Source of the DNA: DAIDKA01 sp963726995
GTDB lineage: Bacteria; Pseudomonadota; Gammaproteobacteria; Steroidobacterales; Steroidobacteraceae
Direction: 5' to 3'
Length of the DNA: 64,000 nucleotides
Assembly (NCBI GenBank): GCA_963726995.1
Contig: CAVSEP010000004.1
Location: forward strand, 496,001-560,000
Position 1 is the first letter of the stretch, and each line of letters opens with the position of its first letter. The position numbers and the translations under genes were made by a program. Positions 17,439-25,501 of the stretch are shown piece after piece. The notes beneath the pieces were generated by a model. It ran no database searches. It was not told the origin of the DNA and was given only the letters and a program-made list of their open reading frames with translations.

Positions 17439-18095
17439 TTACAGCACCATCTCCGGAACGTCTTCGGGCGCGATCAGGGCGCCGGCGGTTCGCGAGCGGA
17501 TGTGGGAAATCGTCACGCCGGGGGCGCGCTCGCGCAGCAGGAAGGCGCCCGAGGCGATGTCGAACAGGCCGAGGTCGGTGATCACCCGATGGATACAGCC
17601 GGCGCCCGTCAGCGGCAGGGTGCAGCGATCCAGCAGCTTGGATTCGCCGTCCTTCGAGGCGTGCATCATCATCACGATGATGGTTTCGGCGCCCGCGACC
17701 AGGTCCATGGCCCCGCCCATGCCCTTGATCAACTTGCCGGGGATCATCCAGGAGGCGATGTTCCCCAGCACATCCACCTCGAAAGCCCCGAGCACGGTCA
17801 AATCGACGTGGCCGCCGCGAATCATGGCGAAGGAGTCGGTCGAGGAGAAGATGGCCGCCCCGGGCAGTGCCGTGACCGTCTGCTTGCCCGCGTTGATCAT
17901 ATCCGCGTCGACTTGCGCCTCGGTGGGGAAGGGGCCCATTCCCAGCAGCCCATTCTCCGATTGCAGCATCACCTGGATGTTCCGTGGCACGTAATTGGCA
18001 ACCAGCGTTGGAATACCGATGCCCAGATTCACGTAGTAGCCATCCCGCAGCTCGCGAGCCACGCGCTGGGCCATCTGTTCCCGAGTCAGTGCCAT
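17439..18095 (-). CDS. 3-oxoacid CoA-transferase subunit B
   Basis: A 218-residue protein matching the beta subunit of 3-oxoacid/3-oxoadipate CoA-transferases (ScoB, PcaJ, AtoA). GYYVNLGIGIPTLVANY near the N terminus binds CoA, and the catalytic glutamate is E47 in LQSENGLLGMGP. GGHVDLTVLGAFEVD and HRVITDLGLFDI are further family signatures. With subunit A it exchanges CoA between succinyl-CoA (or acetyl-CoA) and a 3-oxoacid, the penultimate step of aromatic-acid or acetoacetate catabolism. It starts 10 bases after subunit A ends, so the two are one operon. The exact 3-oxoacid is not determinable. Confidence 0.9.
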   Translation of the reverse strand: MALTREQMAQRVARELRDGYYVNLGIGIPTLVANYVPRNIQVMLQSENGLLGMGPFPTEAQVDADMINAGKQTVTALPGAAIFSSTDSFAMIRGGHVDLTVLGAFEVDVLGNIASWMIPGKLIKGMGGAMDLVAGAETIIVMMMHASKDGESKLLDRCTLPLTGAGCIHRVITDLGLFDIASGAFLLRERAPGVTISHIRSRTAGALIAPEDVPEMVL

Positions 18096-18105
18096 AATCT
18101 ACGCC

Positions 18106-18807
18106 TTAGCCCGCGCGCAGCGTCCGGTTCTCGATGCGCTTTTCGAAGCGGCCCTGAATCAACCGATCCACATAGATTCCCGGGGTGTGGATGTGGTTCG
18201 GATCCAGATCTCCCGGCGGGACGATCTCCTCCACCTCCACCACGGTGATGCGTCCGGCTGTGGCCACGGCCGGATTGAAATTGCTGGCCGTATTGCGGTA
18301 GATCACGTTGCCAAACCAGTCCGCTTTCCACCCCCGGACGATGGAGAAGTCGGCCTTCAGGGCGTGTTCCAGAATGTAGTGTCGACCATTGAACTCGCGC
18401 GTCTCCTTGCCGGCGCCCACCGGCGTGCCGTAGCCCGTCGCCGTAAAGAACGCGGGGATGCCCGCACCGCCGGCCCGCAGCCTTTCCGCCAACGTGCCCT
18501 GCGGCGTCAGCTCCACCTCGATCTCGCCAGACAGCAGCTGGCGTTCAAATTCAGCGTTCTCGCCGATGTAGGAGGCAATGACGCGACGGATCTGTCGGGT
18601 CTTGAGCAGCACCCCTAAGCCAAAGTCATCTACCCCGCAGTTATTGGAGATGATCGTCAGGTTGCTGGTCCCGCGCCGCCGGATCTCGGCAATAAGGTTC
18701 TCCGGAATGCCGCACAGGCCGAATCCACCTGCCGCGACGGTCATTCCGTCGGCGAGGCCTTCCAGGGCGGCCGCGTAGCCGGCCACACGCTTGTCCAAAC
18801 CAGCCAT
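18106..18807 (-). CDS. 3-oxoacid CoA-transferase subunit A
   Basis: A 233-residue alpha subunit, partner of the gene at 17439. GMTVAAGGFGLCGIPENLI (residues about 21-39) is the glycine-rich family signature, followed by TIISNNCGVDDFGLG and IASYIGENAEFERQ. The start ATG at 18807 gives the normal MAGLDK-type N terminus; longer frames add an unrelated extension. It is the first gene of a two-gene minus-strand operon and is divergent from the TonB receptor at 19028, with a 220-base shared control region holding several dyads (18823-18839, 18895-18934). Confidence 0.9.
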   Translation of the reverse strand: MAGLDKRVAGYAAALEGLADGMTVAAGGFGLCGIPENLIAEIRRRGTSNLTIISNNCGVDDFGLGVLLKTRQIRRVIASYIGENAEFERQLLSGEIEVELTPQGTLAERLRAGGAGIPAFFTATGYGTPVGAGKETREFNGRHYILEHALKADFSIVRGWKADWFGNVIYRNTASNFNPAVATAGRITVVEVEEIVPPGDLDPNHIHTPGIYVDRLIQGRFEKRIENRTLRAG

Positions 18808-18822
18808 TGAATCCGTATTCTC

Positions 18823-18839
18823 GTTGTTTTGGCAACAAC
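18823..18839. promoter_or_regulatory. dyad GTTGTT-N5-AACAAC upstream of the CoA transferase
   Basis: A perfect 6-bp inverted repeat (GTTGTT, TTGGC, AACAAC) lies 16 bases upstream of the CoA-transferase subunit A start, within its leader or promoter. It differs from the ATTCC-N8-GGAAT dyads in the same intergenic region, so a separate regulator could act on the transferase operon. The regulator is unknown. Confidence 0.45.
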
Positions 18840-18894
18840 CACAAGTATTCCGCCAGCCTCCTACCTTAGGCGAAGCCGGGTGCGTGTGGTTGTA

Positions 18895-18934
18895 AATCCT
18901 ACCGCAAGGAAATAATATTCCCAACAAGAGGAAT
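18895..18934. promoter_or_regulatory. two tandem TetR-type operators, ATTCC-N8-GGAAT
   Basis: Site 1 (18895-18912) reads AATCC-N8-GGAAA, and site 2 (18917-18934) reads ATTCC-CAACAAGA-GGAAT, a perfect dyad. Their centres are 22 bp apart, about two helix turns. They lie between the divergent CoA-transferase operon and the TonB receptor at 19028. The same dyad recurs at 25469, 29250 and 59974, and the copy at 29250 is beside a TetR gene, the probable binder. Confidence 0.6.
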
Positions 18935-19027
18935 TGTGCTATACCGCCTCCTAAGAATGACCGTGGGTGGTCTTGGCGCGCTCGTACCCCGGCATTCACG
19001 ACAACTAATGAAAACTTGGGAGGGGCC

Positions 19028-21632
19028 GTGATTCCAATCCGTCGCACTGTTTCGGTCATCATCGGTACGCTTGCCGCCGGCGCGGCCTCCGGGCCCCTGG
19101 CGCATGCCGAAGGCGATGACGCATTGGTGGAGGTCATCGTCACCGCAACGCGTCATAGCGATCCGGTCAATCGCGTGCCGCTGTCCGTGACAGCGCAGAC
19201 GCAGCAGGATCTGGATCAGCAGGGCATCCAGACCATCCGCGATCTTCAGGCCGTCGTGCCCGGACTGCGCCTGTCCGGCCAGGAGGCCTCAGGCAACGCG
19301 ACCGTGGCGATTCGCGGCATCAGTCAGCAAAGCGGCACTTCCGCCACCACCGGTTTCTACCTGGATGAAACCTCCCTGGCCAAGCGCGCGGCCGGCGGGT
19401 TCGGTTCGCAAAACGGCACCCCGGTGCCGCCGCTGTTCGACCTGGAGCGCGTCGAGGTGCTGCGCGGGCCGCAGGGCACCTTGTTCGGCGGCGGCTCGGA
19501 GGGCGGCACGATCCGTTACATCCAGCCCTCACCGAGCCTCACGGACTATTCCGGATACGGGCGCGCACAGTTCCTGACCACCCAGTACGGTACGCCGTCC
19601 TATGAGGCGGGCGCAGCCTTTGGCGGGCCCATCATCGACAACGTGCTCGGGTTCCGGGGCAGCGTGTTCGCCCGCAAGATCGGCGGCTACCTTGATCTGA
19701 CCGACTACCGGACCGGACAGGTGTATGACGCGAATTCCAACAGCGGCCAGATTCACATGGGACGCCTTGCCCTGACGTGGGCGCCGTCCGGCACGACGAA
19801 ACTGACGCTCTCGTATTTCAAGTCCGAGACCAACACCGACAACCTGGGCAGCGTTTCCAATCTGTCCGAACCGGGGCAGCTGCAGGTAGCGCCGCTGTGT
19901 TTCAACATTCCCTACATTCTTTCCCTGCCGGTGGGCGCCCGCGCGTTTCTCGTTCCGCCGGCCACACTGCCGGTCAATCCGGGCTGCAACGCCAACACCG
20001 GGGCCCACGTGTCCCCGGGTTACACTGTCGGACCCTTCAATCTGAATCACTACCAGTCCCTGGCGCTCGGTCCGACGCCCACCGAGACCGGCCTTGATGT
20101 GGCCAGTGCGACCTTCCAATGGGATATATCCGACGGTCTGCAGTTGAAGGCGATCACCTCCTATGTCCAGGATCTGAATCGAGGACAGAGTCCGCAGAAC
20201 TTCCCAATCACCCTGTTCGTCTACCCCGGCACGGCCCAGATCGTCACACCCGGGCAACCTACGATTCCCGTTCCTACCGGGTCGGGCTTCAATCCGAACG
20301 TCACCTCGGTGCCCAATGGGCTCGGACTCGGTGCGCTGCTCGAGACCAACACGCACAATCAGCGCCAGGCCTTATCGCAGGAAATACGGCTGGCGTCCTC
20401 GGGCGACCAGCGCGTCAGCTATGTCGTCGGCGCGTACTTCACCAACACCCAGGCCGTCGTCAGGCAGGTCGCCACCAGTTCTGATCTGGGCTTCCAGCAG
20501 CTGGACGGCCTGACCATTGCGCAGGCCTACGGCGTGCCCTATACCGGGTTCTTTTCCAATATCTATGAATTCGACAAGGATTTGGAAATCGCCGGTTTCG
20601 GCGACGTCACGGTGCGCACTGACGGACCACTTGCGCGCCAGCGCCGGCGTGCGGGTCACCAACGTCAAGTCCTCGTTCGTACAGTCCAACTATGGTCCGA
20701 ATGGCGGTACCACCTCGGCCGCGCAGTCACAGGTTACCGGTGAGATCACCGCCACGCCCGTGACGCCCAAAGCGTCCCTGCAGTACTTCTTCACCCCCGA
20801 CGATCTGCTCTACGTCACGGCGTCGGAGGGATTCCGTGACGGCGGTGTGAACCAGGCGCTCACCTCCGCAACCGTGGGCACACTCGCGCAGTACGGCCTC
20901 ACGACCGCGGTGTTCCCGAAGACCTATCGTTCGGATACCGTCTGGAGTTATGAGCTCGGCAGCAAATTCCGGATGTGGGACGGACGCGCCCAGCTGAACG
21001 CGGACGTGTACGATCTGGAATGGAAGAACGTGCAGACCTTCTTTTTCACCGGTGACGGCGCGGTGTTCAATGTGCCCAAAGCGCGCAGCCGCGGCGCGGA
21101 ACTGGAGGCACAGCTGCGTCCGTTTCGGGCACTGACCCTCAACGCCGCCGTAGCCCGTACCAAAGGCGAGTACACATCCGGACTGTCCATTCCCGGCGGG
21201 CCGGGCTCGCGCGCGGGCAACCTCGTCATCGCGCAGAACGGTCAGGCCTTCGCACAGCCCCCCTGGACCGTCGATTTTGGCGCCCGCTATGACATCGCCA
21301 TCGGGGGCTCGTCGAACGGCTATGCCCGCGCCGACTATCGCTGGTTCCACGGCTATCCGACGGTCCCGGCGGGCACCGGTGCGTTCTCGCCCGACTCGAG
21401 CAATATCCCCAGTCAGCGCAATGTCGACCTGCGCATCGGCTTCGAGCATGCCGGAATCGACGTGAACCTGTTCATCCTGAACCTGACGGGCGAGTACGAT
21501 GGCGCCCGCACCGGTGGCCGTTCCCAGTGCACCAACGCCGACTGCAGCACGTACAATAGTTACACCTATGGCAGGACGGTGGCGGCACCGACGCCAAGAC
21601 AGATCGGGCTGCAGATCGCCTATCGGCACTGA
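19028..21632 (+). pseudogene. TonB-dependent receptor interrupted by a frameshift near 20618
   Basis: The gene starts at GTG 19028 with GGGAGG upstream. It encodes a Sec signal ending GPLAHAEG, the TonB-box-like LVEVIVTATRH, plug motifs (LERVEVLRGPQGTLFGGGSE) and barrel. At about 20618 the frame is lost: the first frame reads GDVTVR and then becomes nonsense to a stop at 20743, while the +1 frame continues as LTDHLRASAGVRVTNVKSSF to the receptor's C terminus (GLQIAYRH, ending 21632). Removing one base around 20618 restores a receptor of roughly 867 residues. It heads the array running to 28464 and has two ATTCC-N8-GGAAT sites upstream. Whether the shift is real or a sequencing indel is open. 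Confidence 0.8.
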
Positions 21633-21640
21633 GGTACGCA

Positions 21641-22783
21641 ATGAAAGGATCAACGAGCGCATCGATGCTGCTGTGCGCGCTGGCGGCCATGCCGCTGGCG
21701 CTGCAGGGCCAGACCGTGGGCGCAGAGGCGGTGGACAACCGGTCCGCACCGCAGATGCGCTTCGAGGCTGAGGAGTTCGTCAAGCTGAAACCGGGCGAGA
21801 ATCTCGGCGAAGTGCTGGGTGTCGCGGTCAATTCGAAAGGGGAGGTCGCGGTACTCAACCACCCGGGATCGGCGACCACGGGGCCCTTGTTCGGCAATGC
21901 CACGACTGAGATCCTGGTGTTTGACCGCAACGGGCACTTCCTGCGCGAAATCGGCCGCAGGGTCTATGCGCTGGGCTACGGCCACTCCATCCGCTACGAC
22001 CGGTACGACAATCTGTGGATCGTCGACAAGGGGACGGATGCGGTCATCAAATTCGACCCGAATGGCAAGGTGTTGATGAATCTGGGTCGTCGTCCCGAGG
22101 GCTTCGACTCCGGCCATATCGAGCATGCCAAACAGGCCGATGCCCGGGCGGTGGATGGATGGTTGGGCTCGCCCACGGATGTGACGTGGGATCAGGATGA
22201 CAATATCTTCGTCAGCGACGGCTACGTGAACTCGCGCATCGCGAAATTCAACAAGGATGGAGACTGGATCACCTCCTGGGGCAAGTACGGACACAGCGGC
22301 AAGAACGCTGACGAGAATCCGTACAGCATCGACAATCCGCACAACCTGCAGGCGGACCGGGACGGCAATATCTATGTCGCCGATCGCGGCAATCGCCGGA
22401 TTCAGGTGTTCGACCGGGATGGAAATTTCAAACGTTTCCTGTTCCTGAATGCCCCGTACGACAAGACGCACCATCCGGCGCTCGGCAACCTGCCGAAGGA
22501 TCCGTCCACCCGGCCGGACCAGACGGAACCCTGGGCGATCTGCATCTCCCCGACCACGCCACAGTATCTGTGGGCCATCGATGTCGAGCCCGGCCGGCTC
22601 TATAAAATGACCCTCGACGGCAAGATTCTCGGCATGCTGGGTTCTTCGGGCCGAAGAATGGGGCAGTTCAACTGGGCGCATGCCATTGCCTGCCCGTCGG
22701 AAGAGACGATCTTCGTGGCCGACATGAACAATTGGCGGGTCATCAAGCTGAAGCTGTTCCCGAATGACAAGTCGAAGCAGTGA
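21641..22783 (+). CDS. secreted NHL-repeat six-bladed beta-propeller protein (amidating-lyase-like)
   Basis: A 380-residue protein beginning 8 bases after the receptor stop. The N terminus (SMLLCALAAMPLALQGQTVG) is a Sec signal. Repeats typical of NHL propellers follow: GHSIRYDRYDNLWIVDKGTD, DVTWDQDDNIFVSDGYVNSR, HNLQADRDGNIYVADRGNRR and ETIFVADMNNWRVIKLK. Blades with D..N/dG.iyvaD cores occur in peptidyl-alpha-hydroxyglycine alpha-amidating-lyase-like proteins, streptogramin-lyase-like proteins and many binding propellers. I cannot tell enzyme from binding protein. Context suggests periplasmic handling of the ligand imported by the adjacent receptor. The stop overlaps the following MHS transporter start by 4 bases. 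Confidence 0.82.
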   Translation: MKGSTSASMLLCALAAMPLALQGQTVGAEAVDNRSAPQMRFEAEEFVKLKPGENLGEVLGVAVNSKGEVAVLNHPGSATTGPLFGNATTEILVFDRNGHFLREIGRRVYALGYGHSIRYDRYDNLWIVDKGTDAVIKFDPNGKVLMNLGRRPEGFDSGHIEHAKQADARAVDGWLGSPTDVTWDQDDNIFVSDGYVNSRIAKFNKDGDWITSWGKYGHSGKNADENPYSIDNPHNLQADRDGNIYVADRGNRRIQVFDRDGNFKRFLFLNAPYDKTHHPALGNLPKDPSTRPDQTEPWAICISPTTPQYLWAIDVEPGRLYKMTLDGKILGMLGSSGRRMGQFNWAHAIACPSEETIFVADMNNWRVIKLKLFPNDKSKQ

Positions 22784-24429
22784 CGGAGGCGCATAGAAGC
22801 ACGGCGCTGGTCGTCGTTGCCTCATCCGTCGGCACGGCATTCGAGTGGTATGACTTCTTCCTGTTCGGGACCCTGGCTTCAATCATCGCGACCCAATTCA
22901 CCGGCGGCAGTGAAACCGCCGGTTTTGTCTTCACCTTGGGTGCGTTCGCCGCCGGCTTCTTCGTGCGCCCCTTCGGGGCGATGTTCTTCGGTCACCTGGG
23001 GGACCGTTATGGGCGCAAACGCGCCTTCCTGCAGACCATCCTGTTGATGGGGGCGTCGACCACGGCGATCGGCTTGCTTCCCGGGATCCAAGCGATCGGT
23101 GTGGCGGCCCCGGTGCTGCTGGTCCTCACGCGCATCGTTCAGGGATTTGCCATGGGCGGGGAGTACGGGGGTGCGGCGGTCTATGTCGCCGAACACGCGC
23201 ACCCGCATCGTCGCGGCTTCCTCACCGGCTGGATCCAGTCCACCGCGGCCGTGGGACTGCTGCTCGCGGTTGGGGTCGTGCTGGCGGTCCGTCTGGTTCT
23301 GGGCGAATCCGTCTTTCAACGATGGGGTTGGCGCATCCCATTCCTGTTCTCCGCCGTGCTGCTGGTGTTCTCGCTGTGGATCCGCCTGAAGCTGGGCGAA
23401 AGCCCGGAGTACCAGCGCATGCGCGCGCGCGTGGCGGCGGTGCGGGCTCCCCTGGTCGAGGCCTTTCGGGGCCGGAACCTGCGGCGCATCCTGCTGGCGC
23501 TGGTCGCCATCCTGTTGGCGCAGGGTGCCGTGTGGTACACGGGGCACTTCTATGCCCAGTTCTTCATCGAGCGGGTGCTCAAAGTGGATGCCCGGCTGGT
23601 CAACGTGCTGGTCATGCTGGCCGTGGTCCTGTCCTCACCCGGGTATGTGTTCTTCGGCTGGCTGTCCGACCGCATCGGTCGCAAGCCGGTGATGCTGTTC
23701 GGCATGGGCGTGACCCTGCTGCTGTACTTCCCGGGATTCCACGGCCTCACGGCGGCGGCCAACCCCGCTTTGCAGCGCGCCGCGCAGGCTTCCCCGGTCG
23801 TGGTGACCGCCGATCCGGACACCTGTCGGCTGCAGTTCGACCTGCTGCGGCGTCACCCGCCGACATCGGCTTGCGACGCGCTGCGCACGACCTTGGCGGA
23901 TGCCGGTGTGCCCTATCGGCTGGTGCGAGACTCGCGCGGCGGATGGGCGCAGGCTTCGATTGCTGGCAGGCAGGCGGTTCAGGGGTCCTTGGACGGGCGG
24001 AATGAGCCTGGCAAAGCAGGGGAAAGCGAGCGCATGGCGCAAGCGCTCAAGGCCGCACTCAAAGCGGCGGGGTATCCGGCGTCTGCGAGCCGCAATGCCA
24101 TGCATCTGCCGGCACTGCTCGGCATCTTGCTGGCCTTCATGCTGGCCTCGACGGCGCTGTACGGTCCCCAGGCAGCCGCCCTGGTGGAACTGTTTCCCAC
24201 CTCGATCCGCTACACCGCCTTGTCGGTGCCCTACAACATCGGCACGGGCTGGGTCGGCGGATTGCTCCCGGTGTCCGCCTTCGCATTGGTCGCGGCGACC
24301 GGGAATCTCTACTCGGGGCTGTATTATCCGCTGATCTTCACCGCCATCAGCTTCATCTGCTGCTGGCTGTGGCTGCCGGAGACTTCGGGTAATTCACTGC
24401 AACTCACAGGAGCGGGCCATGGCGAATAG
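22780..24429 (+). CDS. MHS-family (metabolite:H+ symporter) MFS transporter with a long extra loop
   Basis: A 549-residue inner-membrane permease whose GTG start overlaps the previous stop (GTGA). VGTAFEWYDFFLFGTLA in helix 1, FFGHLGDRYGRKRAFLQTI in loop 2-3 and GFAMGGEYGGAAVYVAEHA in helix 5 are diagnostic of MHS permeases (alpha-ketoglutarate, shikimate and proline/betaine carriers). Between two C-terminal helices there is a hydrophilic insertion of about 125 residues (roughly 315-440), containing a CRLQF/CDALR cysteine pair, that makes it longer than KgtP-type proteins (about 430). It probably carries the periplasmic product of the neighbouring secreted enzymes into the cytoplasm with protons. 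The substrate is unknown. Confidence 0.87.
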   Translation: MTEAHRSTALVVVASSVGTAFEWYDFFLFGTLASIIATQFTGGSETAGFVFTLGAFAAGFFVRPFGAMFFGHLGDRYGRKRAFLQTILLMGASTTAIGLLPGIQAIGVAAPVLLVLTRIVQGFAMGGEYGGAAVYVAEHAHPHRRGFLTGWIQSTAAVGLLLAVGVVLAVRLVLGESVFQRWGWRIPFLFSAVLLVFSLWIRLKLGESPEYQRMRARVAAVRAPLVEAFRGRNLRRILLALVAILLAQGAVWYTGHFYAQFFIERVLKVDARLVNVLVMLAVVLSSPGYVFFGWLSDRIGRKPVMLFGMGVTLLLYFPGFHGLTAAANPALQRAAQASPVVVTADPDTCRLQFDLLRRHPPTSACDALRTTLADAGVPYRLVRDSRGGWAQASIAGRQAVQGSLDGRNEPGKAGESERMAQALKAALKAAGYPASASRNAMHLPALLGILLAFMLASTALYGPQAAALVELFPTSIRYTALSVPYNIGTGWVGGLLPVSAFALVAATGNLYSGLYYPLIFTAISFICCWLWLPETSGNSLQLTGAGHGE

Positions 24430-25432
24430 GAGACGATGGACGCGTCGCGAGGCGCTGGGGATGCTGGGGGCGGCGGTGGCCCTGCCCGGGCTGCGCGCGA
24501 CGCGGGCCGCCAATGCTGGCAGCGGCCGAAACATCATCGATGTCCACGCGCATTACCAGCCCCCTGCGATCCGCAGCCTGAATCTGCCCGGGCCGATGAA
24601 TGCCTGGGACCTGCAAAAGCAGATCGACGACATGGATGCCGCCGGCGTGACCCGCGCCGTGCTCTCGGTCACAACCCCGGGAGTACCGGCGGCCGGTGAG
24701 GCGGCCCGCCGCATCGCCCGGGAATCCAATGAGTATGCCGCGCAATTGGCCGCCGACCACGGCCAGCGCTTCGGTTTCTTCACTTGCGTGCCCATGGATG
24801 ACCTGGATGCGGCCTTGAACGAAGTCACCCACGGGTTTGATGTCCTGAAGGCGCAGGGCGTGGGCCTGTTCACCAGCTACTCCGGCCGCTGGCTGGGTGA
24901 TGCGCAGTTCGATCCCTTGTTCGCGGAGCTCGAGCGACGCGGCGCCATCGTGTATGTGCACCCGACCAGCGCGGCCTGCTGCACGCGCCTGATTCCGGAA
25001 GTAGCCGACACGCTCATCGAGTACGGCACCGACACCACCCGCGCCATCGCCAGCTACGTGTACCGCGGTGCGGCGCGGCGATTCCCGAATGTGCGGATGG
25101 TCTGGAGCCACTCGGCCGGCACCATGCCGTATCTCATCGAGCGCTTCGATGGCGCGGACCGCAGCGCGGCGGCCAAAGCGCAGGAGCCGGAGGGGTTTCG
25201 GGCCAGCATCGGCCGATTCTGGTACGACGTTGCGCAGGCTTCCAATCCGGTCGCAACCCGAGCGCTGCGCTCCGTCGTGCCCATGGAACGCATCGTATTC
25301 GGCACCGACTATCCCTTCCGCAGCTCCCTGGAGCACGTGACGGGGCTGGAAACGGGCAAAGTCTTCGACCGCCGGGAGATCACCGCCATCTACCGGGAGA
25401 ATGTCGCGCGGGGTTTGCCGCAGCTGCTGTGA
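24419..25432 (+). CDS. Tat-exported amidohydrolase, ACMSD/gamma-resorcylate-decarboxylase family
   Basis: A 337-residue PF04909 amidohydrolase whose ATG overlaps the permease stop by 11 bases. The N terminus RRWTRREALGMLGAAVALPG is a twin-arginine-type signal, so the folded metalloenzyme should act in the periplasm. Metal and catalytic residues are complete: D41-V-H43-A-H45, H181 in IVYVHPTS, H231 in WSHSAG and D297 in VFGTDYPF. This family includes non-oxidative decarboxylases of aromatic acids (ACMSD, gamma-resorcylate decarboxylase) and hydrolases. A periplasmic location is unusual for ACMSD-like enzymes, which are cytoplasmic. It shares an array with a receptor, a symporter and two other exported proteins. 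Confidence 0.85.
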   Translation: MANRRRWTRREALGMLGAAVALPGLRATRAANAGSGRNIIDVHAHYQPPAIRSLNLPGPMNAWDLQKQIDDMDAAGVTRAVLSVTTPGVPAAGEAARRIARESNEYAAQLAADHGQRFGFFTCVPMDDLDAALNEVTHGFDVLKAQGVGLFTSYSGRWLGDAQFDPLFAELERRGAIVYVHPTSAACCTRLIPEVADTLIEYGTDTTRAIASYVYRGAARRFPNVRMVWSHSAGTMPYLIERFDGADRSAAAKAQEPEGFRASIGRFWYDVAQASNPVATRALRSVVPMERIVFGTDYPFRSSLEHVTGLETGKVFDRREITAIYRENVARGLPQLL

Positions 25433-25468
25433 GGGCTGACGTTGTTGTTTCAACGCCGGCGGGGTAAA

Positions 25469-25486
25469 ATTCCCGGCAGAAGGAAT
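25469..25486. promoter_or_regulatory. TetR-type operator ATTCC-N8-GGAAT before the PD40 propeller
   Basis: ATTCC-CGGCAGAA-GGAAT is a perfect 5-bp dyad with an 8-base spacer in the 69-base gap between the amidohydrolase and the propeller gene (ATG 25502). It implies an internal promoter under the same regulator as the sites at 18895 and 29250. Confidence 0.6.
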
Positions 25487-25501
25487 AAAATCGGAGAGCT
25501 C

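Noticed and set aside
18808..19143. N-terminal extension of CoA-transferase subunit A
   Set aside because: It would run through the divergent promoter region and into the receptor gene; family members start at MAGLDK-like sequence.
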